A DNA stretch of 64,000 nt, taken from positions 1,681,501 to 1,745,500 of the forward strand of contig NC_041019.1 in the NCBI RefSeq assembly GCF_004193775.1, read 5' to 3'. The position numbers and the translations under genes are program-made. This DNA comes from Glycine soja. Its lineage: Eukaryota; Streptophyta; Magnoliopsida; Fabales; Fabaceae. The notes under the pieces were generated by a model, which searched no databases, was not told the origin of the DNA, and saw only the letters and a list, made by a program, of their open reading frames with translations. Shown here piece after piece: positions 35,302 through 46,300 of the stretch; the first letter of the stretch is position 1; each line of letters begins with the position of its first letter.

Positions 35302-38141
35302 TTTGCAAGTATAACTCTTTATTTTTTTTTCTTCTAAAAAGATTGAATTTCTATTTCAATTCTATGGTATAGTATATGTGAACTTATTGTCACTGATACT
35401 GGTGGTTATTTATTGTAACATCCAAAACATAAGTCAAATTTTGTTAACTGACAGTTGCTCTACAATGGTGTCTCTATTTTTGAATTAGATGTTGTGTTCA
35501 TTTTCATGAAGATGTTATAATATACTAGTAATAACTTAAAACAACAAGTGTATAGCTTATTTCTTATGCCTATGTAAGCATTGTGTTCTGTCCTTTTTTC
35601 CCCCTCCAAATTGATATGCTCCTAGTATTGACCACTCCGCATCTAGGACTTAAAGAGAAACTCTTGCGCTTAGACTTTCATCCATACTCCTCAATTCCAT
35701 GGGAGATCATAGCTGTAAATGTTATCTTCTGATGGTCTGATACCAAAAAGCATCTAGTTTACTTTTGCCTTGCTGCAATTAGTATGATAAGCTGCCTGAA
35801 ACTAATTGTGTTTGATTCAGTTCTCATTTTGAAGAAATAATGCACTGACTAGCAGTCTAGCAGTATTGTTATCTAGGATTCTAGGTGTATTCAGTATGAT
35901 ATGCCGCTATAGTATGAAGACTTAAAAGGTCAGGCTGCTGGGCACTGACATCTATTTTGGGTATCTCATGTCAAAATCAATTAATACTTAGGATGCATTT
36001 GGAAGAACTTACTTATTTACAACTTATTTGGAATTACCTCATGATATAAGCTCTTGTGTAAATGTTTCTGAAAGCTTATAAAATTAGTTTATGATCAGTT
36101 CATAAGTTATTTTTAGCTCATTAATTTCAGTAAGCTCTGGATAGCTTATGAAAATAGCTTACAACTTATATTAAAACAGTTTAACATTATTTTCTCTTCA
36201 CTTATAGAAATAACTTGTACATAAGTGCATGTATGATAAACACTCGATTAGTAAGTGCTTAATTAAGATTTTTAACCAAACAAGCCCTTATGTAGTGTTT
36301 TTGGGTGTTGTTGCTGCAATCAGTATAATAAGCTGGCAAGTACAATTGATATTTGTTTGTATTCAGTGTTATATGTCTTGTGCCTTTGAGTCAATTAATA
36401 GGATCACACTGTGTATTTAGTTAACCTGATAAGTAAAGACTGTTTACTGAATTAATTGCATTTGCAGCATTGCGAGCCCAAACTGATATTTGCCTCATGA
36501 AATATGAAAGATGTTGATTACTAATATTCCACTATAACATATAATTGCTTGTGATAACAAATGGATAATCACTTTTTGGTTTTGGTTTTACAAATAGAAA
36601 GCTTGCATGCTATCATGTTTGTTGACGATCAGGACCTACTAATGGGAATTTAGAGAAGACTAGGGTGTGGTGGCCTTTTACGTTGTGCTATATTGTCTTT
36701 TCTCATGCTATTACTTCTCAACACTGGGTAGAATTCCTCCAATTTGCTTTTTTATCTCTTATAAAGTAAATGGCGATTAGGAAGCAATTAATATCACATG
36801 ATACCGGAGAAGAATCCATTTTAATAATTGACCTTGGTAATTTTTGTGAATGGGAGTCGCTAACTCAAATATCAGATAAATGATGAAAACATAACATCAT
36901 GAAAATAGTCAGTGTTACAAATGTTTATGTTAACGGTTCATTTATAGATCCAAAAAGGAAACTAATATAATTCAAATGATTGATAAACTAAAGGACAAAT
37001 TTTACATATGGTTTTTTAGGTATTGTTTTTCACTCAGAATTAAAGTTTCAATTTGTTAATATGCATAATCATTCATGGCAGGGGAGAAGTTTTTTTCCTA
37101 TGTTTAGAAATCATGAATCCTAAGAATCATTTTTTTTTTGGAAACGAGTAAAATCTGTTTGGTTGATATTATGATATTTTTATTATAATAAAAGAAAAAT
37201 TAAACTTGAAAAAGTAAGTTTACTACAATGAGAAAAATTTTCTTGTTCGTGAAAAAACTTGTTAAAAAACATTTCCTAAAAATATTGTTCTCTAGGAATC
37301 TTATTTTTAACGGATATCAAACATGGGAAACTAACATTTTTATCTCAAAAGTTTCATAAAACTCAATTTTTTCCCACCAAACACCTCCTCAATTGTAGAC
37401 CTGTATTTCAAATATTAACTATATGAAACTTCAATTCTAATTGAAAAATAACAAAACAATACTTATGAATTATATGTAAGTGTTGTCCTAAACTAAACTA
37501 AACCAATCAACAAAGAAAATAACTCAAATTCTAATTGAAACAAATGAAAAGATCATTTCACTGTTCTAGATAAATTTTATGATATATAATGTAAAAGTGA
37601 ATTAATACCTAAATTAAGATAGTACACAGGCAAACTTCAAGAAAAGAGAATTAATGAAAGATTTCTACAATTACAAATTATTAATTCATTGAATAGAAGA
37701 AGTCCCAAAGCCTTTTGTTTTCCAGTGAAAGAACCAACAAAAAATTGGTTGAATAGAGAGCATTGCGCGCTTTAGTTGATTTGATGATAATTGAAGATAA
37801 AGATTTATTTATATTGTTTCGCTATATATTCCTATGTTGTTTTGAGGCGAAGTATGATGCTTGCCGACCTCACTTGCTAATTAGTGGAATCCAGACAACT
37901 CCCAAACCTTAAAATAGGATTAAAGTTTCACCTTTTGTTTGAAATATTTCTTACAGAAAGTAAAAGCTTCCACAATTCACGTTAAGAATCCAATTCTGTC
38001 TTGTATTTGCTCCATTTCACGCGGTTTCATAAATCATTAGAACCCCACTTCTCTCTTTTTTTTTTCTTTTTTTCTTTCTCTTCCACTTCTCATCTCTGTC
38101 CAAACCATAGAGTTTTACTCACACCTCTTCAGCTTTCAATC
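35302..38141. other. Spacer between the Sel1-repeat and HMA genes
   Basis: 3' UTR of the Sel1-repeat gene, then non-coding DNA. Contains an inverted-repeat element at 35993-36296. A T/C-rich stretch just before 38142 is probably the HMA gene's 5' leader. No other gene is supported. Confidence 0.5.
35993..36296. mobile_element. hAT-like MITE
   Basis: Left end AGGATGCATTTGGAAGAACT and right end TTTTTAACCAAACAAGCCCTTA form imperfect terminal inverted repeats of the legume GGCTTGTTTGG type. The interior is rich in partly palindromic AGCTTATAA/TTATAAGCT-like words and has no coding frame. About 300 bp; exact ends uncertain. Confidence 0.5.
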
Positions 38142-38527
38142 ATGGCAAATGTAAGGCTTTTTATTAATTTCTTGCTTTCTATTTGCAACTATGAGACTGA
38201 GAAGGCTTTTCTTGTTGCATGCCATCATCAGGTTGTGGAAGTGAAAGTCGGTTTGCACTGTGATGATTGTATCAAGAAAATCCTCAAGGCCATCAAGAAA
38301 ATTGAAGGTTCTTAATTAATTTTCTCAACACCAATAACACATAATCACTTTTTGTGTTAATTAGTTTAAAATTTGTGTTCTTTGCAGATATTGAAACTTA
38401 TAACGTGGACACAAAGCTGAACAAGGTCATTGTTACGGGAAACGTGACAACAGATCAAGTGATCAAAGTCCTTCAAAAAATTGGCAAGAATGCAACTGCC
38501 GGGGAAGATACTCAAACCAATAAGTGA
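38142..38527 (+). CDS. Small heavy-metal-associated (HMA) domain protein
   Basis: Exons 38142-38150 (only nine coding bases, ATG GCA AAT), 38232-38307 and 38388-38527 join to 74 codons, all GT-AG and in phase. The product is one ATX1-like HMA domain: MANVVEVKVGLHCDDCIKKI with the metal-binding pair Cys13-x-x-Cys16, then the usual babbab pattern (IETYNVDTKLNKVIVTGNV, DQVIKVLQKIGKNA). HMA proteins bind Cu(I), Zn or Cd through the two cysteines and pass the metal to transporters or enzymes. The C-terminus (DTQTNK) has no CaaX box, so it is not an isoprenylated HIPP but a soluble chaperone-like HPP. The tiny first exon explains why the unspliced frame gives a misleading N-terminus. Confidence 0.87.
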
Positions 38528-39698
38528 ACTTGTTTAGGATAGGACCCTTTTTTTCCCTCGAAACATATCCTTCTAAACTATGTACTCTGAAATTCAATAA
38601 TCTATATATTGTGAATAGTTTAATTTTATTCTTGAATTTCAATTGCAACACTTGATATATATGTTTTTTCTTCTTTATTTAATTTTAAAAGAGAGATTAG
38701 GGAACCATTGGATGATTGATTGATTATGCAGTTCTTTAGCTGTTCTGAAGTTTCATTTCACTAACCTATGTATCCTTACATTTAATGTAACTTTTATTAT
38801 GTAATTTTGCTGACAGATTTTATAATGTAAATTACTGACACGAAATTTCTATTTGGATTAAAAACAACACTAAACTGGATATAAGTCTTGTCTTTTATTT
38901 GGGAAATTTAATTTATATATACCGATATTATAAAGTTTTTTCACACTGATATTTACTTGTAAATTATTTTTTATAATAAAATTGTTACTCTTTAAAAGTT
39001 ATACCTACCAACTAATTTTTAATTAATTGATAATATAAAAAACTAACAGCACATAAAAACTAAAATCTATTTAATGTTATAATCGATTTATTATTTATAC
39101 AAGTGCGGATAAAGTTGAAAGAAGCAAAAAAGTGAACACTAACAACACCAAGTAAAATATTAATTGTTGGCTACCTCTTTCTCTCACGTATAATAGCGTG
39201 AAGTGTTACTACTGAACCGTGGTGCCTGATAGCAAAAAAATTATTTTTCTGTGACGGTCTTATCCTTGAGTCGTCCCTGTAATCTAGCTAAAGTAAATGT
39301 TGCGTGCGTTCGCTATTATATATATATAATTGACAATATTAACCATTAACCACAATGCATTTGTATGGCAATAGCTTTTCGATTTACGTAGTTCTGTGGA
39401 TTTGCTAAAAGGTCTCAAGTTAATATGATTTGTATCCTCCACACCCAAGTTGTATAAATATAGATATAAATATTTCCTGGCTTTGCTACAAGTCTATAGC
39501 CACCTTGCTTGAAGGCAAACCGTTAAATATGTCAAATGCAAAATACAAGGTCAACCTCTTATTCTCTTGTGTATACTTCTTCATGGGTTTAGAGCACTGT
39601 TATCCTTCCTCTTGTTTTTCTCAAGGAAAAGTACTTTTTAACAATAAGCACAAGAACAACTAAGGTTTTTTTTTCCTCCTTGATATTGATTCACAAAT
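38528..39698 (+). promoter_or_regulatory. HMA 3' UTR and CHX promoter region
   Basis: Contains the HMA gene 3' end and the CHX upstream region. TATAAATA at 39453-39460 is a plausible TATA box, predicting a start near 39485 and a leader of about 210 nt before the CHX ATG. Nothing else recognisable. Confidence 0.45.
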
Positions 39699-42600
39699 AT
39701 GGCCGCTGTATCTGAAATTGGAAACAAGACATTGGTATGCCAAAATCCCCACAGTTTTGGTCACTTTGATGTCTGGCACCGAGGCAACCCATTAGAATCC
39801 CCCACTTGTCTTCTCTTTCTGCAGGTCTCTATGATGACCATAGTCACACAGATAATGGACGCATGTCTCAAGCCACTAGGTCAATCCTCCCTTGTATCCC
39901 AGATTCTTGTAAGCTTTCTCTACATTTTACAAGGTGTTTAATGATGGTCACTAGAATCAGTGCTCTATGACCATGTAATTCTAAATATCTACAGAAATAT
40001 TAGTAACACTCCTTTGAATACATTTTTTAGTATAGATTAAAATTTGTTAAATACTATAAAGTTTGGTGGTTATGCATTTTACAAGAAAGACACTTGTAGA
40101 TTGACAGGACTATGATAGCTGTAATAATTTCTCGTGATAGTGTGTGTTGCTACCACTCCTATCACCAATAATGTAAAAATGTGATTTGTGTATCAATAAT
40201 GTAAAAATAGCGTGTTGTTAACAAATGATGCATGGTAACAGGGTGGAGTGCTGTTTGGCCCCTCAATGTTGGGGAACAAAAACATTCTGGGGCAAACCTT
40301 ATTTCCTGTGAAGGGTGCTGTAGTGCTTGAAACAGTTGCATCGTTTGGCCTTATGTTCTTCTTCTTCATATGGTGTGTTAAAATGGATGTTGCCACATTG
40401 ATGAAGACTGAAAAGCTGGCCATCACTGTTGGTATTTCTGTGTTCGCATTTACATTGGTAATCCCTACTGGACTAGCAATTCTGTTGAGGAAATATGCTA
40501 CAATGGACAGCAGCCTTGCACAGGCACTGCCCTTTATGGCTCTCTCACAAACCTTAACTGTATTCATTAGCATAGCAGTGCTCTTGAAAGATCTCAAAGT
40601 CCTTAACACTGATATGGGACGTTTAACCATGTCAGCAGCAATGTTTGCTGATATAGCTGGCTTTACCTTGACAGTGATCATTTTTGCTGTACTGCAGAAT
40701 CAGAGTGGTAGCTTTCTGACACTAGCAGGCCTCCTTCTGTCCGTAGTTGCACTCTTTCTTGCTGTTATATTTGTGATGAGGCCAGCAATACTTTGGACGG
40801 TAAAGTACTCAGGTGGCGGTTCGGTTAATGAAAGCTGCGTTGTTTGCATCTTTCTCTTAGTTCTCTTATCTGCATTTATCAGTGAGTTAATTGGACAGCA
40901 TTTTATTATGGGACCAATAATTTTAGGCCTGGCTGTTCCAGAAGGGCCACCCATAGGAACAGCTTTGTTGAGTAAATTGGAGACAATCTGTATGGGATTT
41001 CTTTATCCAATCTACCTCGCTGTTAATGGATTGCAAACTGATATCTTCAAAATTGACTTGCAATCTCTGTGGATTGTGGGTCTCATACTGATGGTGGCTT
41101 TCGTTGTAAAGATTGGTGCTGTCATGTTGCCAGGATACTTTTACAATCTACCCATGAAACAATGTTGTGTCATTGGCCTCCTTCTAAATGGAAGGGGTAT
41201 AGCCGAGCTTACCATGTACAATATGTGGATTGGAAGCAAGGTATGTATCTATGTATGTGCATATGAGATTGAGACTAGTGAATTTAATTTCTAATTGATG
41301 CCAAAAATGTGTTTCAGGTCGTCAAAATTAGTCTTAAGGCACTGGGATTCACTGATTATAAAAATAAGAATACCGAATACCGAAATTATCATTTTTAAAG
41401 TATATGGATGAAACAACAAGTCGTTGGTTAGTGTAGTATTGGACTTCATTCCCTTAAACAGGATCTTAGATTTGAGTCTTGTAGATGAGAAAAATATAAT
41501 TGGGAGGGACAACCCTATTAGAGGTGGTCAGCCAGATTCTTCAACAGAGATTGATTATCAGCAAAGTTAATGATATTCCGTACCAAATAATATGGTTAAC
41601 AAAAAAGTATATGGATTAAGACTAAGGTTAATTGAGGGACATAATAAAACACATTTTACCCGGTTGATTAACTAACAGTCTAATACTTGTTCTCTTGTCT
41701 ATGGTAGTTAATATCGGAACAAGAGTTCGCTTTGATGGTGGCCTCCATTGTAGTAGTAAACGCTATCCTAGCACCAATCGTAAAATACACATATGATCCT
41801 TCAGAACAATATCAGACCGGAAGAAGATGCACAATTCAGCATACTGGGCGAGATATGGAGCTCCGAGTCATGGTGTGCATTCACAACAATGAAAACCTCC
41901 CAACAATCCTGAACCTCTTAGAAGCATCCTATGCAAGCAGAGAGAGCAAGATTGGGGTCACAGCATTAGTCCTAGTGGAGCTTCAAGGAAGAGCCAGGCC
42001 TATTCTTGTTGATAACCAAAACCAACTCCATGATGAGCTGCGCTCAATGTCTTGCAACGCAAGTCACATTGAGAATGCATTGAGGCAATATGGACAACAG
42101 AACGAAGGATATGTATCTGTTCAATCTTTCACTTCAATCTCCACCTTTGAAACCATGTATGATGATATTTGTAGAATTTCATTAGAGAGTGGATCCAACA
42201 TTTTGATCTTGCCATTCCACAAGAGGTGGGAAATTGATGGCACCGTTGAGATTTCTCATAGGACCATCCAAACCATGAACATTAATGTCCTCCAAAGGGC
42301 CCCATGTTCAGTGGGAATTCTAGTTGATAGGAGCATCTTGAATCCTTCTCCTTCACTCTTGATGGCTAGAGCAGCATTCTATGTCGTGGTGTTCTTCATT
42401 GGCGGTCAAGATGACATGGAGACATTAGCCTATGCCACTAGAATGGCTAGGCATGAATGTGTGTATGTAACCGTGGTAAGGTTCCTTCTATTTGGAGAGG
42501 AGAATTCTAAAGATAGAAAACGTGACAGCGATCTTATAGATGAGTATAGATACTATAATGCCAGAAATCGTAGGTTTGAGATTCTGGAAGAATTGGTGAA

Positions 42601-42946
42601 AGATGGGATAGAGATGTCAACATGTATAAGAAGATTGATAGATTATTTTGATCTAGTGATGGTGGGAAGGGAGCATCCAGAGAGTGTTATTTTTCAGGGA
42701 CATGATGAATGGAGTGAGTGTCAAGAGCTAGGGATCATTGGAGACATGCTAGCATCACCAGATTTTGTGACCAAGGCATCGTTGTTGGTGGTGCAACAAC
42801 AGAGAATAAGAGGGAGGCTTGTTACACATAATGTGAATGCCACTCCAGTGCCTAATCAAAGAGATCAGCTCCTACATGATGTTCCAATTCATGAAACCTT
42901 TAGTCCTTCATGTACTATTTCAGTGGACAAATATGACAAAATGTAG
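39699..42946 (+). CDS. CHX-family cation/H+ antiporter (CPA2), divergent
   Basis: Three exons (39699-39908, 40242-41240, 41708-42946) encode 815 aa, normal for a CHX. The N-terminal half has 10-12 membrane segments (GGVLFGPSMLGNKNILGQ; AVVLETVASFGLMFFFFIWC). The C-terminal half is the cytosolic universal-stress-like regulatory region (MELRVMVCIHNNENLPTILN, APCSVGILVDR, ALVLVELQGRARP). CHX proteins move K+ or Na+ against H+ across endomembranes or the plasma membrane and affect pH and ion balance. Two transport-core motifs depart from the usual plant pattern: Ala206-Asp207 stands where most CHXs have Asn-Asp, and residues 171-185 (LSQTLTVFISIAVLL) replace the LSVTAFPVLARIL type. It therefore belongs to a divergent CHX branch; the ion is not predictable. 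Confidence 0.92.
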
Positions 42947-44423
42947 ATAGATTCCTGTGTTTAGTGAATTTTCCTTGTCGATATATATATTATGCAAATC
43001 ACAGATTTTCATTTAAAACCACAATATAATGTTACTTTCGACAAAGCCATGAAAAAATAAAATTGATCATCACATATGGTTAATACTTAATACTAATACA
43101 TTGCCCTCACTTAATAATTTTGAATTAAAAAAAATACTTGAATAGTGGAATGGTACTAACTTCCTTAAAGGTGTGAAGAGGCATAAATGGAAAAATGTGA
43201 TTTTATTTAATATAAATGGCTAAATGAGTAAACCATGTTTGGTTCTGCACAATAGTTATGAACGTTCAAAGTCTGTCCTACCCAACTTTGCATGATATTC
43301 AACCTTACGGGCATGTAATGAGGAAATCCCCTTAATTTTACTAAAATAAAAATCAAAACAAGGATAAAAATAAAATACAGATAAAATCCTTAAGCTACAA
43401 GTCTAATCAGAAAGAAAAAAAATATGATCCAGAATCATCAAATGTTTACAATTCCAATTAATCTCTTTGTAACACGTAATGTTAATTCTTTTCGTAAATT
43501 AAAAAAATTCAACTACATGTTGTGTAAATTTACAAAAATTATATACACATAACAATCTCAAATCAAAAAATAATTTCTGAATGCTCATCCACAGAAAGGT
43601 TTAAACTGCACGTCTTCACAAGGTGGATTCCTTAATACAGTCAGTGTATATATATAAACCTAAAAGTAATTTATTAGAAGGTGCTAATAAGTTGGTGAAG
43701 CAAGCCAATCTTTCCATAAAGCAATGGTCATGGAAGGTGATACTTGGAAAGAAAGTACCTGAATTTCTTGGTAAAGCAAGAAATTATGTAAACAAAGACA
43801 TTGGCGTCAGGAAACAGCATCTCCATTTTAAGTGCCAATTTATGGTGCGTATTCAAACATCATGTCCAATAAAAGAAAGAAATTCTTACGACTTTGTACC
43901 ATTTCATGCTGTAATTGAGGGGTACACATTTTTTTTCCAACAACTTGAGGGGTACACGTTGAACAGAACCTAAACCGTTCTCGTCGAATAATACCGATTC
44001 GACAAATAAAAAATGAATAAATTATATTGGCAAAACAAAAAATAGAATAAATTATACTTTATTTTCCAACTATTTCTTACTTTTTTAGTTTTCTCTCTCT
44101 CTCTATAAGTTATATATTTATATACAAAAAGACGAAATTCGTAAGGCAATCTTATTGGTATTTTAATTTTCTCTACTGATTATGTCTAACCATTTATACA
44201 CACACACACATATATATATTGTATTACTTGTTAAATAAAATCAGAAAAATGTTGTAATCACTTTCAAAACTGTAGTTAATAAACCTTAACTAAATCAAGC
44301 AAAAACAATGGATAAGATGGAAGTTTAGTGATACAAAAATATATACAGGTATAGTGAGAATAAAAAAGTATAAAAAAAAGTTGAGGAAGTGTGAAATCTA
44401 CGTGAAGATGAAGGATGAAAATT

Positions 44424-44922
44424 GGTTAAGTTAGGTTAGGTTAGATTTTATAAAATATGTATGAGTTTGATTTGTTTTTTAAGGTTCGAGCTTAGTTTAT
44501 ATATTTAGTTGATATAGACTACATTTAAAAGACTGACTTAAAAGTCTCTTTAAAATACATAATAATAACGAAAATGGATTAAGTTAGATTTGGTTTTTTT
44601 TTTCTTTTTACTGGGTAGTTAGATTAGGTTAATCTTTATAAAACATGAATTTGATTTGTTTTTTTTTTCAAAAAAAATTAAGGTTCAAGCTTAATTTATT
44701 TAGTTGATATAACCACTTTCAAAAATCTGACTTACAAGACTCTTTAGAATTCATAATAGTGACACTTGATTAAGTTAGATTAGACTTTATAAAACACGAG
44801 TTTGATTTTTTTTTTTTTAATAATAATTAAGGTTCTAGCTTATATATATTATATAGTTGATATAGACTACTTTCAAAAGTCTGACTTAAAAGTCTCTTTA
44901 GTATACATAATAATATAACCTT
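44424..44922. repeat. Three-copy tandem repeat, unit 150-190 bp
   Basis: Copies begin at about 44424, 44576 and 44768. Each runs GATTAAGTTAGATTAG..TTTATAAAACA..GAGTTTGATTTG, a T tract, AAGGTTCGAGCTTA, TAGTTGATATAGACTAC, TTTCAAAAGTCTGACTTAAA, AGTCTCTTTA..ATACATAATAA. Copies differ mainly in T-tract length and are otherwise about 80-85% identical by eye. Non-coding, minisatellite-like. Confidence 0.85.
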
Positions 44923-45004
44923 TTAATTTAGTTAAAAAATTTGTCCCTAAATAAATTAATAAATCCAAACTTATATACAAGTTAATAGGCTTAAGTCTTA
45001 AAAA

Positions 45005-45008
<4 letters not shown>

Positions 45009-45049
<41 letters not shown>
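45009..45049. repeat. (AT)n microsatellite, about 20 units
   Basis: Uninterrupted AT dinucleotides over about 41 bp, just after the three-copy tandem repeat. Able to extrude as a cruciform and likely hypervariable. Confidence 0.9.
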
Positions 45050-45053
<4 letters not shown>

Positions 45054-45074
45054 TAAAACATTTCAATGAAAACA

Positions 45075-45075
<1 letters not shown>

Positions 45076-45112
<37 letters not shown>
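45076..45112. repeat. (AAT)n microsatellite, about 12 units
   Basis: Near-perfect ATA/AAT trinucleotide run. ATT/AAT repeats are the classic soybean SSR marker class (Satt loci). Confidence 0.9.
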
Positions 45113-45116
<4 letters not shown>

Positions 45117-46161
45117 TATTATTGTTATTAATTCATAGATTTTATTATTACTATTATAGAATAATTTGTGTGTATATATATAGATATATATAGAGAGAGA
45201 GGGTCATTTTATATGAGTGAGAAAATTTAAATATTATTATGAATTTTCAAAATTAAAATACACATGCCATATGATTTTCTTAAAAAATTACGTAACTTTT
45301 TTTTTTACAAAAGTAATCATATGGTTTTAAAAACTAATTTAAATAACTTATATATAACTATATCAGTTAAATTTGGTTCATAAAATAAGTATATCAGTTA
45401 TTTTACAAAATTATAAGTATTCATAAAATAAATACAAAATGATAAGTACCAAGTGTATGGATCAGCTTATGCGATGTTGTTCCAATGTAACTAATAATCT
45501 TAAATTCGAGTATTGAATCGAATATGCAATTCATTTAAATACTTTAAGAGATAATTTGTTTACTCGTAATAATTTTATTTGACTTAAGTAAAGTTTTCTC
45601 ATATAAAAAATACATATAGTCTATAAAAAAAAACATTTTCTGACTAAATATATTTTCACAGGCTCCACACAAAAAGGAAATAACAAAATTTTAAGAGAAT
45701 GTATATTTACACTCATCAGTTTGTTAAAGTTAAAATTAAAATGGAGTAGAAATTGAGAGAAAAGAGAGGAAATATTTAAAATAAAGGTTGATTTGTATAA
45801 ATAAAATGTGAAGGAAAGAAATAAAAAACTGGTGAGTATTACTCAAAATTATGTTTACAATGATGAAAGGAAAACTGATAAAGAAAGTAAACACTAAAAA
45901 AAGAGACCAACTTACAACTAACATTTACTTCGAGCATAGTTAATTAAGTGTTTGGGACATAATGTTTCTATAACTAAGTCTTACGTAGATTAAGGTTTAC
46001 GAGACCTATCCTAAAAACATGAATTGAAACTAGTATCACCTGTCTTCTGGGCTCAATCCTGGGGATTCATAAAGACATTTCTTGAACAATCAAAGGGGTT
46101 ATATGAATGGTTTAACGATCATTAATGTGATATTGATTGACAACCGATCAATGCTAGATAT

Positions 46162-46300
46162 ATAGGCTTAAAATCCTGTATCAGTCTACAGACGACTAAT
46201 ATGATGTAAAATTCCTTAGTTTTAAGTGCTTTTGAACATCAAGAGACTTAAAGTTCCGTGTTGGTTGACAAACAAATGGTATGATATATAATCCTTCAAC
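46162..46300. repeat. Diverged direct repeat pair, possible TE remnant
   Basis: Segment 46162-46218 (GGCTTAAAATCCTGTATCAG..GACTAATATGATGTAAAATTCC) resembles 46243-46299 (GAGACTTAAAGTTCCGTGTT..CAAATGGTATGATATATAATCC) at roughly 65% by eye. Non-coding; origin unclear. Confidence 0.4.

Noticed and set aside
38001..38315. 104-codon frame covering the HMA gene start
   Set aside because: It runs through the 5' leader and intron 1. The spliced model gives a canonical HMA N-terminus.
43623..43973. 116-codon frame between CHX and PDH
   Set aside because: No ATG at the start and no recognised domain. A decayed coding remnant is possible, but evidence is insufficient.
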